Made by a program: the position numbers and the translations under genes
Notes under the pieces: generated by a model
Told to the model about the DNA's origin: nothing
The model's database searches: none
Seen by the model: only the letters and a program-made list of their open reading frames with translations
DNA from: Clostridiaceae bacterium
GTDB taxonomy: Bacteria > Bacillota_I > Bacilli_A > Erysipelotrichales > Coprobacillaceae
Direction of reading: 5' to 3'
Length of the DNA stretch: 64,000 nt
Assembly: GCA_902363625.1 (NCBI GenBank)
Contig: CABJAS010000006.1
Coordinates: 199,455-263,454, forward strand
Shown: in pieces, positions 10,850 to 18,493 of the stretch
Position numbering within the stretch: position 1 is the stretch's first letter
How the letters are laid out: each line of letters starts with the position of its first letter

Positions 10850-11650
10850 CTAGCCCGGCAATCCGACAAAACAAAATCGGATGAAGTCAACAAAGCCATG
10901 AGCTAGCATAGCCGAAGAAAGATCCCACTTCTTTTGAAGCAAGGCAAATGGTAATCCATATAAAACAGTATAAATCAATGTATTCATCATACCGCCTATT
11001 ACCCCCATTTGAATAAACAGGCTTGGTGTATGAATGAGGACATGGGGCATCACCATCATAAAAAGACATATCAGATGCTGACCTTTTGTTTCAAGCTTAC
11101 CTTTGAAACAGTGCAGGCATAGGGCATAAAATAGTGTTCTCATAACTAATTCTTCCATAATAGCAGGGCTGAAAGAACCCAGCAAATTATAAATACTAAA
11201 GTTAAATGTCACAGGCTGACTAGCAAGAATTAAATTGACAGTGCCTAATAAAATACCAATACTCAATCCTATAAAAACAGTAATCAGTGGTTGATATTTC
11301 CCATTTTTGATAAAAGGCAGTGCCTGTTTGTGATAACGATCGAAGGTACTGTATACAGCTAATATACCAACGAACGTTATGATTGGATTCAACAGCATCG
11401 AGCGAGGATTGGTCATGACATTTGACAGATAGGACAAAGCTGTCAATATGCTTAACCCGAATGCAATCCCCACTTTATTCACATCAGGAAGTTTGTATTT
11501 TAATAATAAACAGATGGATATTATGACACAAAATCCATCTAAGATCAGCCACATTCGCTGAGTTGCCATCGCTCCTGCAATATACAAATTGCCAATAAAC
11601 AACAGTATAAATATAAGAAAAATTATCATGATCTTTTTTATTCCACTCAT
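10850..11650 (-). CDS. CPBP family intramembrane metalloprotease (CAAX protease/Abi)
   Basis: 266-residue polytopic membrane protein with about eight hydrophobic segments. The family's three active-site motifs are visible: EELVMR (EExxxR) near residue 165, a His in PHVLIH near residue 203, and HGFVDF (HxxxD-like) near residue 250. Family members cleave proteins within the membrane (type II CAAX protease fold) and often serve in bacteriocin self-immunity or regulation. The gene starts inside the stop of the upstream XRE regulator (ATGA overlap, 11647-11650), so the two are translationally coupled and probably act together. The substrate is unknown; no bacteriocin precursor was seen nearby. Confidence 0.85.
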   Translation of the reverse strand: MSGIKKIMIIFLIFILLFIGNLYIAGAMATQRMWLILDGFCVIISICLLLKYKLPDVNKVGIAFGLSILTALSYLSNVMTNPRSMLLNPIITFVGILAVYSTFDRYHKQALPFIKNGKYQPLITVFIGLSIGILLGTVNLILASQPVTFNFSIYNLLGSFSPAIMEELVMRTLFYALCLHCFKGKLETKGQHLICLFMMVMPHVLIHTPSLFIQMGVIGGMMNTLIYTVLYGLPFALLQKKWDLSSAMLAHGFVDFIRFCFVGLPG

Positions 11651-12222
11651 GCCTGTTCCCCCTTTTTATTTTGAATCGAATGTTCAGAAATAGAATCCCG
11701 ACATAATAAATAGATTACCAATCCGACAACACTTATTGAGATGATTACAAAAAACCATGGGCGAATGCCTCTGTTTATGCAATCCTTATATACATAGCGC
11801 ATGACTAAACTGATGATAAATAAAGCTAGGACAAACATAATACCTCCGGAAACCGTAGCGATCCATAATGTGACAGACTGATCAAACTCAACGATCTTTA
11901 AATAGACTGCCGGTATAAAGGTCATTAAAAATAAACTAATCAGAGTAACTACTATTTTTATATTCTTTTTATTATGCATTAAATCAAGCAGTATTGCCTG
12001 TGAATCATAAACAATACCAATATTGGTATTTAAATCTAAGAATTGTTCTAAATCTATGTCAAAATAAGCAGCTAAGCATTTTAAATTTTCTGTGCTAGGC
12101 TTTGATTGTCCATGCTCCCATTTTGAAACAGCTTGTCTGCTGACTCCCAGTTCACTGGCTAAGATTTCCTGTGAAACACCTTTAAGTCTTCTTAGCTCCC
12201 CTATCTTTTCCCCGATTGTCAT
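11647..12222 (-). CDS. Membrane-anchored XRE-type HTH regulator
   Basis: 191 residues. Residues 1-65 form a typical HTH_3 domain (EKIGELRRLKGVSQEILA, then GVSRQAVSKWEHG). Residues about 88-180 contain three hydrophobic spans (near 90-110, 118-142 and 157-178), so the DNA-binding domain is tethered to the inner face of the membrane. It overlaps the CPBP protease gene by 4 bp. Membrane-bound XRE plus CPBP pairs suggest a regulator that is controlled or cleaved by the protease, or joint sensing of an envelope signal; that is inference. The ATG at 12222 has the ribosome binding site GGAGGGGAT upstream. Confidence 0.85.
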   Translation of the reverse strand: MTIGEKIGELRRLKGVSQEILASELGVSRQAVSKWEHGQSKPSTENLKCLAAYFDIDLEQFLDLNTNIGIVYDSQAILLDLMHNKKNIKIVVTLISLFLMTFIPAVYLKIVEFDQSVTLWIATVSGGIMFVLALFIISLVMRYVYKDCINRGIRPWFFVIISISVVGLVIYLLCRDSISEHSIQNKKGEQA

Positions 12223-12372
12223 CGTATCCCCTCCTTACCTTCTATAAGGTATCAAAATATTGTGCTTTTTACTACCAACTATTGCGCAACCGTATTGCTT
12301 TTTTCACTCAACTCTATGATTTATGCAGTTTAAAAGCTGAATTATGCCTTAAAAAGACAGATTCAGCTCAAA

Positions 12373-12564
12373 TTAGAATTTATAAGGTTCTGCTACTTTC
12401 ATACTAATAATTTCACCGCATTTCGCACAGAATGTCACATGCACCTCCGAGCGTTTTAAATTTACAATCGAATTCATTTCAACGACATACGCAGGTGGAT
12501 TAAGTCTGCCTGATTTGATGACATCATGTCCGCATACCGGACAGATTATTTTTTTATCTTCCAT
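12373..12564 (-). CDS. Small zinc-ribbon protein
   Basis: 63 residues when started at ATG 12564, which has a good GGAAAGGAGA ribosome binding site 7 nt upstream; a longer frame to 12636 lacks such support. The protein has CPVCGHD at residues 9-15 and CAKCGE near residue 47: two CxxC knuckles of a single zinc ribbon separated by a beta-hairpin. No catalytic residues are recognised. Such tiny ribbons are usually nucleic-acid or protein binding; the function here is unknown. Confidence 0.7.
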   Translation of the reverse strand: MEDKKIICPVCGHDVIKSGRLNPPAYVVEMNSIVNLKRSEVHVTFCAKCGEIISMKVAEPYKF

Positions 12565-12638
12565 TTTAACGTCTCCTTTCCATTTGTGATAAAACATCTG
12601 CTTCCTCTTATCTTTATCATAAACGAAAATAAACAATA

Positions 12639-12663
12639 AAAAAAGATATAGCCGTCACTATAT
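12639..12663 (-). terminator. Intrinsic terminator before TVP38 gene stop side
   Basis: AGATATAG/CTATATCT stem with a CGTCA-type loop. On the minus strand it is followed by TTTTTTT and directly follows the zinc-ribbon gene's upstream region, separating it from the TVP38-family gene transcribed toward it. Confidence 0.6.
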
Positions 12664-13266
12664 CTATCCTAATGAAATAAATTTTTCCAGCCAGCTGCCT
12701 GCATAAATCAGTGTCAAACTATACATGGCAATAGAAGCCGGTTTTCCTAACAATATAATAGCGGAGAATCTTTTTAATGACATCTTGGTTAAACCAGCTA
12801 ACATACATAAAAAGTCATCCGGAGCAACAGGGAAGAAAATTGCCAAAGCAAAAAACTTATCAAATTTCTTACCTTTATCCAGCCAGTTTGAATATTTATC
12901 ATATGTGCTTTCACTGACAAAAGACTTTACTAAAGTTGTTCCATACTTTCTTGCCAAATAGAAGTTGATGAATGAACCGATCACAATTCCCACATAATTA
13001 TAAAGCAACCCTGCCCAAGGACCGAATAAAACAACACCGGCAGCACAGCTCACCCCACCGGGAATAATTGGTATAACGACCTGAATAATCTGAATCAAAA
13101 CAAAGATTAATGGTCCCCAGATTCCACCTTCAGCAATAAATTGTTTTAGACTATCCATATCACTGAACAGATTATTTTCTAAGCCATAATATAAGAACAA
13201 TCCCATTGATATAATGACGATCGCTGTAATGAAGTGTGTCCATCTTTTTATGTTTTTATTTTCCAT
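12664..13266 (-). CDS. TVP38/TMEM64 family (DedA-like, VTT domain) membrane protein
   Basis: 200 residues from the ATG at 13266, which has AGGAGAG at the right distance; the in-frame ATG two codons upstream sits too close to it. After an N-terminal membrane segment (about 10-28) comes the VTT/SNARE-associated core: IIPGGVSCAAGVVLFGPW (re-entrant loop with the family's PG and FG motifs), then GSFINFYLARKYG, and FFPVAPDDFLCMLAGLT. Family members are candidate lipid scramblases or transporters of polyprenyl or phospholipids; the substrate here is not known. It sits alone between two terminators or promoter gaps. Confidence 0.85.
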   Translation of the reverse strand: MENKNIKRWTHFITAIVIISMGLFLYYGLENNLFSDMDSLKQFIAEGGIWGPLIFVLIQIIQVVIPIIPGGVSCAAGVVLFGPWAGLLYNYVGIVIGSFINFYLARKYGTTLVKSFVSESTYDKYSNWLDKGKKFDKFFALAIFFPVAPDDFLCMLAGLTKMSLKRFSAIILLGKPASIAMYSLTLIYAGSWLEKFISLG

Positions 13267-13410
13267 AACCATCTCTCCTGTTTCTTTACATCTATATTAT
13301 AGCTTTTAAAGCTCGGCATATTTCTTACACTTTTGTTAGATTTGCGCTATAGATAGTATATACAAAAGATATTAAAAATTACTTAAGAAGAAGAGAAGAT
13401 TTTCCAACAA

Positions 13411-13434
13411 AAAAATGAGGTTTTACCCTCATTT
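13411..13434 (-). terminator. Terminator overlapping GH32 stop codon
   Basis: AAAATGAGG...CCTCATTTTTTT hairpin on the minus strand. The 5' arm includes the TGA stop of the GH32 gene. Confidence 0.75.
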
Positions 13435-14775
13435 TGCTTCAAACATCACAAGGTCTGTAATATTTTCATATTTTAGATACTCTTTCATGCCATAAACAAC
13501 ATTGCTTAATACATATTCTCCATAATTAACATATATTTCAATGACCTGTGTATCGACATATATATCTAAATGACAGCCGTCTTGAAGTGTTGGTGTGGAA
13601 AATTTTGTGCCGACTTTTGTATCATTATTGAATAATTTTGCTTCGCGGACAAAAACATCCTGACGATCGATATGCACTTTTTGATCCTCGATCCAGATTT
13701 TATAGCCGCCGATATCTAAACGGCTCCCTTCTTTAACGTCAACGCTGATCTTCATAGCGTTCGTTAATGTAAACTGGCTGACAGACTGACTGAACTGTTT
13801 TTCTATTTCCGGATGTACACTAAAATAAATACGGTTATTTTTGATGGTCACCACTCTTGGAAAAGTATATACACCGTTCCACTCTAAGTCCTCACTTGGA
13901 CATGGCATACGCAGCCAGTTTATCACTACACGCCGATGATCTTTATCCAACGTGGTTTGTGGAGCATATACATCTAAACCATAGTCTAAGAAGTACATAT
14001 CATTATTCATCGTGATCTCACATGTATCAGGATTAAAACCCACTAAACTGATCATCGCATGGCTAGGATAATTAGTTCCGTCTTTTATCGTATTTTCCGG
14101 TGACATAATCAATACATACTGATCCCCTATTTTAAATAGATCCGGGCATTCCCACATGTTACTGTCAAAGTCCGTGTTTATCAAACGGTTTTGGTAATCC
14201 CAGCAAACACCGTCATGACTCGTATAAACTAAAATTTCTCCACGCATTTCATGAACGCTTTTATCTTCATACTGACTTCCCAACACCATATAATAAGTAT
14301 CTTTTTCTTTCCACACTTTCGGATCTCTCGTGTTATTTGGATGTCCAATTTGATCTTCTTGAAAAACCGGAATAATCATTTGTTTTTTATCATTATCAAA
14401 ATGAATGCCGTCATCACTGATCAGCATTGCCTGACTGGCGATAATTTTATTCCCTGTCACATGAATATTATCAGGATTCAGTTGATCGTAAGCGATCGCT
14501 GTATAATAAAGATACATTTTTCCATCGATCTCGATAGCGGATCCGGAAAAACAACCGTTACGGTCAAAATCTTTGCTTGGATAAAGAGCGATGCCTTTAT
14601 CTTCCCAATGCACTAAGTCTTTGGATATTTTATGTCCCCAATGCATCGTACCCCATTTTGTATCATAGGGAAAATGCTGGTAAAAAAGGTGATATTCACC
14701 TTTGTAATAGATGAATCCGTTAGGATCGTTCATCCAGTTTTTAGTTGGTGTAAAGTGTAATTTAGGTCTCGTCAT
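13429..14775 (-). CDS. GH32 fructosidase (sucrose-6-phosphate hydrolase / fructan hydrolase)
   Basis: 448 residues with the start set at ATG 14775 (MTRPKLHFTP), which has GGAAAGG about 9 nt upstream; the frame extends to 14862 but would overlap the deacetylase. The catalytic triad of GH32 is visible: nucleophile Asp in WMNDPNG near residue 15, the transition-state Asp in NTRDPK near residue 155, and acid/base Glu in MWECPDLF near residue 208. A C-terminal beta-sandwich follows (about 330-448). No signal peptide, so it acts in the cytosol on sucrose-6-phosphate or imported fructo-oligosaccharides. No sucrose PTS gene lies next to it. The RpiR gene upstream in the same orientation may control it. 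Confidence 0.9.
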   Translation of the reverse strand: MTRPKLHFTPTKNWMNDPNGFIYYKGEYHLFYQHFPYDTKWGTMHWGHKISKDLVHWEDKGIALYPSKDFDRNGCFSGSAIEIDGKMYLYYTAIAYDQLNPDNIHVTGNKIIASQAMLISDDGIHFDNDKKQMIIPVFQEDQIGHPNNTRDPKVWKEKDTYYMVLGSQYEDKSVHEMRGEILVYTSHDGVCWDYQNRLINTDFDSNMWECPDLFKIGDQYVLIMSPENTIKDGTNYPSHAMISLVGFNPDTCEITMNNDMYFLDYGLDVYAPQTTLDKDHRRVVINWLRMPCPSEDLEWNGVYTFPRVVTIKNNRIYFSVHPEIEKQFSQSVSQFTLTNAMKISVDVKEGSRLDIGGYKIWIEDQKVHIDRQDVFVREAKLFNNDTKVGTKFSTPTLQDGCHLDIYVDTQVIEIYVNYGEYVLSNVVYGMKEYLKYENITDLVMFEAK

Positions 14776-14833
14776 ATCTTCCATCCTTTCCTTACTGTCA
14801 TTATTATAAAAGTGTCCTTCACATGTGTCAAAC

Positions 14834-14855
14834 CAAAAAGAAAGCCTGTGCTTTC
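14834..14855 (-). terminator. Terminator after polysaccharide deacetylase
   Basis: GAAAGC...GCTTTC stem followed on the minus strand by TTTTT, immediately after the TAG/TAA region of the deacetylase gene. It lies between this gene and the GH32 gene, so the two may be transcribed separately. Confidence 0.6.
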
Positions 14856-15634
14856 TAATCAACGATCCATTTAAACCATGTCATATTCATAAAGCTGTAC
14901 ATTAGAAAACGCGGCATTAGATAACGGTCATCGCTGCGGGTTGCTCTTCTGTTTTGCGCATAACCATATCCCATAATCGTACCATTTTCAACTAAGACTT
15001 CTCTTGATGTTTTAGATGGGCGTCCAAATGGATAAGCAAAATAACGGTCATCGACAATCCCTTTATTCGCTGCAAAGTCTTCTTTAATTTCCTCTGTTGT
15101 CAGTGTCTCGATTTTCTTTTCAAACATCCCTGTACTGACATGCAGATTATAGGAATGCGAATAGTATTCTACATTTTGAGTATTCACTAACTGATCCTGT
15201 TTTAAATATTCATAGAAGTCCGGTTCATCCTGACACAGCACCCCGATGACAAAGCAGGTTGCTTTTAAATTATATTTTTCCAGGATTGGCTTGACAATCG
15301 TATTAAATGTTTCAAAGCCATCATCAAAGGTAATTACTACACTTTTTAAAGGTATTTCCATTCTTCCTTCATACCACTCTGTCACTTCACCTAAACTCAA
15401 CGTACTGAACTGATTATCCGCTAAATACTTCATCTGCTTTTCAAAGTCCGAAACAGCCATGGTATAAATATCACCGTGATGATACTTGGCTTTATCCTCA
15501 TCCGATACGACATTATGATAACCAAGAATAGGGATTCCTGATTTATACTTAAAATACTTATAGCCTTCAAACCCCACCACCGCAATTAAACAAATCACAA
15601 GCAGGACACATATTCCCTTTATTACTTTTTTCAT
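14855..15634 (-). CDS. Membrane-anchored polysaccharide deacetylase (NodB domain)
   Basis: 259 residues. The ATG at 15634 (MKKVIKG) has AAAAGGA at about 9 nt; an ATG three codons earlier is too close to it. An uncleaved signal anchor occupies about residues 5-25. The NodB homology domain begins at GIPILGYHNV; motif 1 TFDDGF supplies the catalytic Asp and metal Asp, motif 2 HSYNLH supplies the two metal-binding His, and motif 3 FAYPFGRPS is the RxxPF-like groove. It should remove N-acetyl groups from a cell-wall or capsule polysaccharide outside the cell, for example as peptidoglycan modification against lysozyme; the substrate is not determined. Confidence 0.85.
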   Translation of the reverse strand: MKKVIKGICVLLVICLIAVVGFEGYKYFKYKSGIPILGYHNVVSDEDKAKYHHGDIYTMAVSDFEKQMKYLADNQFSTLSLGEVTEWYEGRMEIPLKSVVITFDDGFETFNTIVKPILEKYNLKATCFVIGVLCQDEPDFYEYLKQDQLVNTQNVEYYSHSYNLHVSTGMFEKKIETLTTEEIKEDFAANKGIVDDRYFAYPFGRPSKTSREVLVENGTIMGYGYAQNRRATRSDDRYLMPRFLMYSFMNMTWFKWIVD

Positions 15635-15668
15635 TCTTTTCATTCCTTTTTACCTAACCTATATGCCT

Positions 15669-16523
15669 TTATTTATTAAATTCTCTTATGCGTTCATAAT
15701 AGGCTAACTTCTTTTCCACATTATTTTCATAATCTAATTCAAAGAAACATGTGTATAAACAATCTAATATGTACAGTAAAGACAGCCGTGTAGAAAAAGA
15801 AGAAATCTTATTGTAATGATTTTCATACGAGCTCATAAACAGCTGATAATCGACATAGCTCATCAGCGGATTTTCATGCGTTGACGAAATCAAAACAATG
15901 GGCGTTTTCACTGCCTTTAAGGTCTGCACGAAATAATTCATTAATAACCCTCTTCCGCCAAAGGAAATAATAAAAGCCAGATGCGTGTCATCACTGCTTG
16001 ATGCTGTTAATCTTTGCATATATTCTTCATTAGGAACATTGACCTGAATACCGATTTCCTGCATTTGAAACTTGAAGTTTTCTGCAAAATAGAGATTTCC
16101 GGCTGAGGTATAAATATCTATCGTCTTGGCTTTTTTCATCTGATTAACCACTAAGCGAAGCTGTTCAAGATCCAATAAGTTCTGCGAAGAAATCAAAGTC
16201 TGTTCATAAACTTCTTTTAATTTATGAGTAATCTGATACTGAGACTGATGCTGCTTAATCGGATAATCATAATCAAAGTCTTCTTCCTCTTTTAAATAGT
16301 TGTCTATCGAGGCAGAAACCAGCACTTTTAATTCTGATAAACCGGATACTCCCACCTTTTGACATAAACGGTAAATTGAAGAAGTCGATACATAGCACTG
16401 CTGACTGATCTGGGCTGCGCTTAAACGAATAAAATCTTCGGTATGCTCTTTAATATAATCGACGATTGCTTTTTCATTATCGGTTAAGTCAGTAATATGT
16501 TTTAATTTACTAAAAATGTTCAT
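15669..16523 (-). CDS. RpiR/MurR-family transcriptional regulator (HTH + SIS)
   Basis: 284 residues. The N-terminal HTH_6 domain (residues 1-75) contains SAAQISQQCYVSTSSIYRL, the recognition helix region. A sugar-isomerase (SIS) domain follows from about residue 105, with IDIYTSAGNLYFAENF and a second half IISFGGRGLL. Such proteins sense phosphosugars and control the neighbouring sugar genes. It lies 35 bp upstream of the deacetylase and about 0.9 kb upstream of the GH32 gene, all on the same strand. Its effector is not predictable from sequence. Confidence 0.88.
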   Translation of the reverse strand: MNIFSKLKHITDLTDNEKAIVDYIKEHTEDFIRLSAAQISQQCYVSTSSIYRLCQKVGVSGLSELKVLVSASIDNYLKEEEDFDYDYPIKQHQSQYQITHKLKEVYEQTLISSQNLLDLEQLRLVVNQMKKAKTIDIYTSAGNLYFAENFKFQMQEIGIQVNVPNEEYMQRLTASSSDDTHLAFIISFGGRGLLMNYFVQTLKAVKTPIVLISSTHENPLMSYVDYQLFMSSYENHYNKISSFSTRLSLLYILDCLYTCFFELDYENNVEKKLAYYERIREFNK

Positions 16524-16572
16524 GAGTATTCACCCCATGAACATTATAATCGATTATGAATTTAATCACAAA

Positions 16573-17418
16573 CTAATTTATTTCCGGCATATGTTTATAA
16601 AGGTATTCGCCAATACCGTCTTCTTCATTAGAAAGAGTGATGGCATCTGCAATATCCTTTAAATCCTGAACCGCATTTTCCATAGCCACTCCGACACCGG
16701 CATATTTTACCATTGAAGCGTCATTATGCCCATCTCCAAAAGCAACCATATCTTCACGTTTATATCCCATTGGGATTAAAACTGTATCTAAAGCTTTTGC
16801 CTTATCGATTCCCTGTGCAGTAAATTCAAAATAGAATGGAGCAGTGAACATACAGCTCAATTTTCCATCGAAAGGTGCCATCATTTCTTTATAATGTTCC
16901 TGCAGATACCCCGGTTCTCCGGCAGTTAAGATTTTATTCAACGGATAATCCACAAAAGCCGCTAAATCTTCTTGCTCACATAATTTAAATTTACCACCGC
17001 GAGATTCATATTGAATGATGTTAATTGGATTGCCATTATTTTCCAGCATTCCCGCAAACACATCATTGACATGCATGTACTCTCCTTTATCAATCATTGG
17101 CATTACGTCAAATTTTTTCATATGTTCTAAGACGGCTTTACCTTCTTCAACGCTCATCGCCTGATTAAACAATGTTTCTCCGGTTTCACAGTCAATTACT
17201 TTTGATCCGTTGAAAGCAACCAATAATCCATGATGTTTATCCATTTCTAATTCAGCAGCTAAATCACGCAGTCCTGAAGTTGGTCTCCCTGAAGCCAAGA
17301 TTAGGATAGCGCCTGCTTTTTGTGCTTTCATTAACGCTTCTTTTGTTTTAGGAGTTACGATTTTCTGACTGTTTGTCAAAGTCCCGTCAACATCCATAAT
17401 AATTACTTTGATACTCAT
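16573..17418 (-). CDS. Cof-type HAD-IIB sugar-phosphate phosphatase
   Basis: 281 residues from ATG 17418, which has a perfect AGGAGG 6-7 nt upstream. HAD motif I is DVDGTL (nucleophile and acid/base Asp, residues 9-14), motif II is the ASGRP region, motif III is a Lys before the cap exit, and motif IV is FGDGHNDASM. A C2B cap lies between motifs II and III. Cof/YidA-type enzymes dephosphorylate sugar phosphates or related metabolites in the cytosol. It precedes the RpiR gene by about 50 bp in the same direction, consistent with a sugar-phosphate role. Confidence 0.88.
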   Translation of the reverse strand: MSIKVIIMDVDGTLTNSQKIVTPKTKEALMKAQKAGAILILASGRPTSGLRDLAAELEMDKHHGLLVAFNGSKVIDCETGETLFNQAMSVEEGKAVLEHMKKFDVMPMIDKGEYMHVNDVFAGMLENNGNPINIIQYESRGGKFKLCEQEDLAAFVDYPLNKILTAGEPGYLQEHYKEMMAPFDGKLSCMFTAPFYFEFTAQGIDKAKALDTVLIPMGYKREDMVAFGDGHNDASMVKYAGVGVAMENAVQDLKDIADAITLSNEEDGIGEYLYKHMPEIN

Positions 17419-17549
17419 ATAGTTCCTCCTCTTTTTAAACATCATATCAAGGATTCCTATATAATCAAGCTATGTTTAAAAATTGAAAAAAATCTGTCAT
17501 AACTTTTTGTGTTTAAAGCGTAAAAATGAAATAAACATGGAAAAAACTG

Positions 17550-17921
17550 TTAGGATTCTTCACGAAACAAATAGATAACACGTATATAAGGATAGAGAAT
17601 ATTATCTTTTTCTAAGATATTATCAAAAATCAAATAGATAAAATGAGTATTTACCGGCTGAATAAAACGCAGCCTTCCACAAAAAAACTCTTTATTGCCA
17701 TAAAGTTCATTCTTAACTTCGGCAAAGGAAAACTGTTGATCTTTATATTTTAGTATGCGCCAGCGAAGCTCTACCGGGCACTGCATAATTTGATCAATCA
17801 CATTTTGATAAAGTCTCTTTTTATCACTGTCACAATAGATCGGACGTTCCGGTTTGCAATGCATAATTTCATGCACATCATAGCTTCTTAAGGTTCCTTG
17901 TCCGCACCAGATTAATTTCAT
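17550..17921 (-). CDS. Hypothetical 123-residue protein
   Basis: I do not recognise this family. The frame (MKLIWCGQGTLRSYDV...) has a plausible ribosome binding site (AAAGGGTGATAT) and is divergent from the MarR operon. It is rich in aromatic and charged residues (Tyr, Phe, Arg, Lys, Glu), without membrane segments or a signal peptide. The end RVIYLFREES is hydrophilic. The divergent promoter region shared with marR suggests it could be a co-regulated gene, but nothing proves it. Confidence 0.6.
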   Translation of the reverse strand: MKLIWCGQGTLRSYDVHEIMHCKPERPIYCDSDKKRLYQNVIDQIMQCPVELRWRILKYKDQQFSFAEVKNELYGNKEFFCGRLRFIQPVNTHFIYLIFDNILEKDNILYPYIRVIYLFREES

Positions 17922-17984
17922 TTATATCACCCTTTAATGGTAGTATGGGCATCCAAATAAAATTAAATCTTTTAAATTAGTATA

Positions 17985-18013
17985 TTGACAAACTATTTAT
18001 CCAATGATAGAAT
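17985..18013 (+). promoter_or_regulatory. Promoter of the MarR-ABC operon
   Basis: TTGACA at 17985-17990, exactly 17 bp spacer, TAGAAT at 18008-18013: a near-consensus sigma-A promoter driving the MarR regulator and the exporter pair. Confidence 0.8.
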
Positions 18014-18014
18014 A

Positions 18015-18030
18015 TGTTAGAATTCTAACA
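18015..18030. promoter_or_regulatory. 16-bp perfect palindrome, probable MarR operator
   Basis: TGTTAGAATTCTAACA is a perfect palindrome placed directly after the -10 box, over the expected transcription start. This is where an autorepressing MarR protein binds. The neighbouring gene at 18048 encodes a MarR-family regulator, so autoregulation is the simplest reading. Confidence 0.75.
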
Positions 18031-18047
18031 TTCAGGAGGTTATAAAG

Positions 18048-18470
18048 ATGGTGCAAATCGGTAAGGAAGTCGGCAATTTATCCAATCATATTAAGCGTAC
18101 AGTAGATGCGAAAATCACAGCAATCACCAGTGATCTCACAGGATTCCAGTCAAGAATCCTGCATTTTATTGCTTTTTGCGGTCATGATGTCTATCAGCGT
18201 GATGTGGAGGAGGAATTTGAAATACGACGTTCCTCAGTAACGAGTGTTTTACAGACAATGGAAAGAAACGGACTGATCGAAAGAGTCAGTGTTGAACAGG
18301 ATGCCCGTTTAAAAAAGATCATCTTAACGACAAAGGCTAAAGATTTAATGCGCCGCATCGGTGAAGTCATCGATGAGTTTGAAGCTTCATTAATGGAAGA
18401 TCTATCCATTGAAGAAATAACTGTCTTTATGCAAGTGATCAATAAAATGATGACGAAGCTGAATGATTAG
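18048..18470 (+). CDS. MarR-family transcriptional regulator
   Basis: 140 residues, the usual MarR length. The winged HTH is at about residues 50-95 (RDVEEEFEIRRSSVTSVLQ, then wing residues LIERVSVEQDARLKK), flanked by the N- and C-terminal dimerisation helices. Ribosome binding site CAGGAGG lies 9 nt upstream. It is the first gene of an operon with two ABC exporter half-subunits (18494 and 20224), a standard arrangement in which a drug-like ligand releases the repressor. The operator is the palindrome at 18015-18030. Confidence 0.9.
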   Translation: MVQIGKEVGNLSNHIKRTVDAKITAITSDLTGFQSRILHFIAFCGHDVYQRDVEEEFEIRRSSVTSVLQTMERNGLIERVSVEQDARLKKIILTTKAKDLMRRIGEVIDEFEASLMEDLSIEEITVFMQVINKMMTKLND

Positions 18471-18493
18471 AATGATATTTAAGAAGGGGGTAT

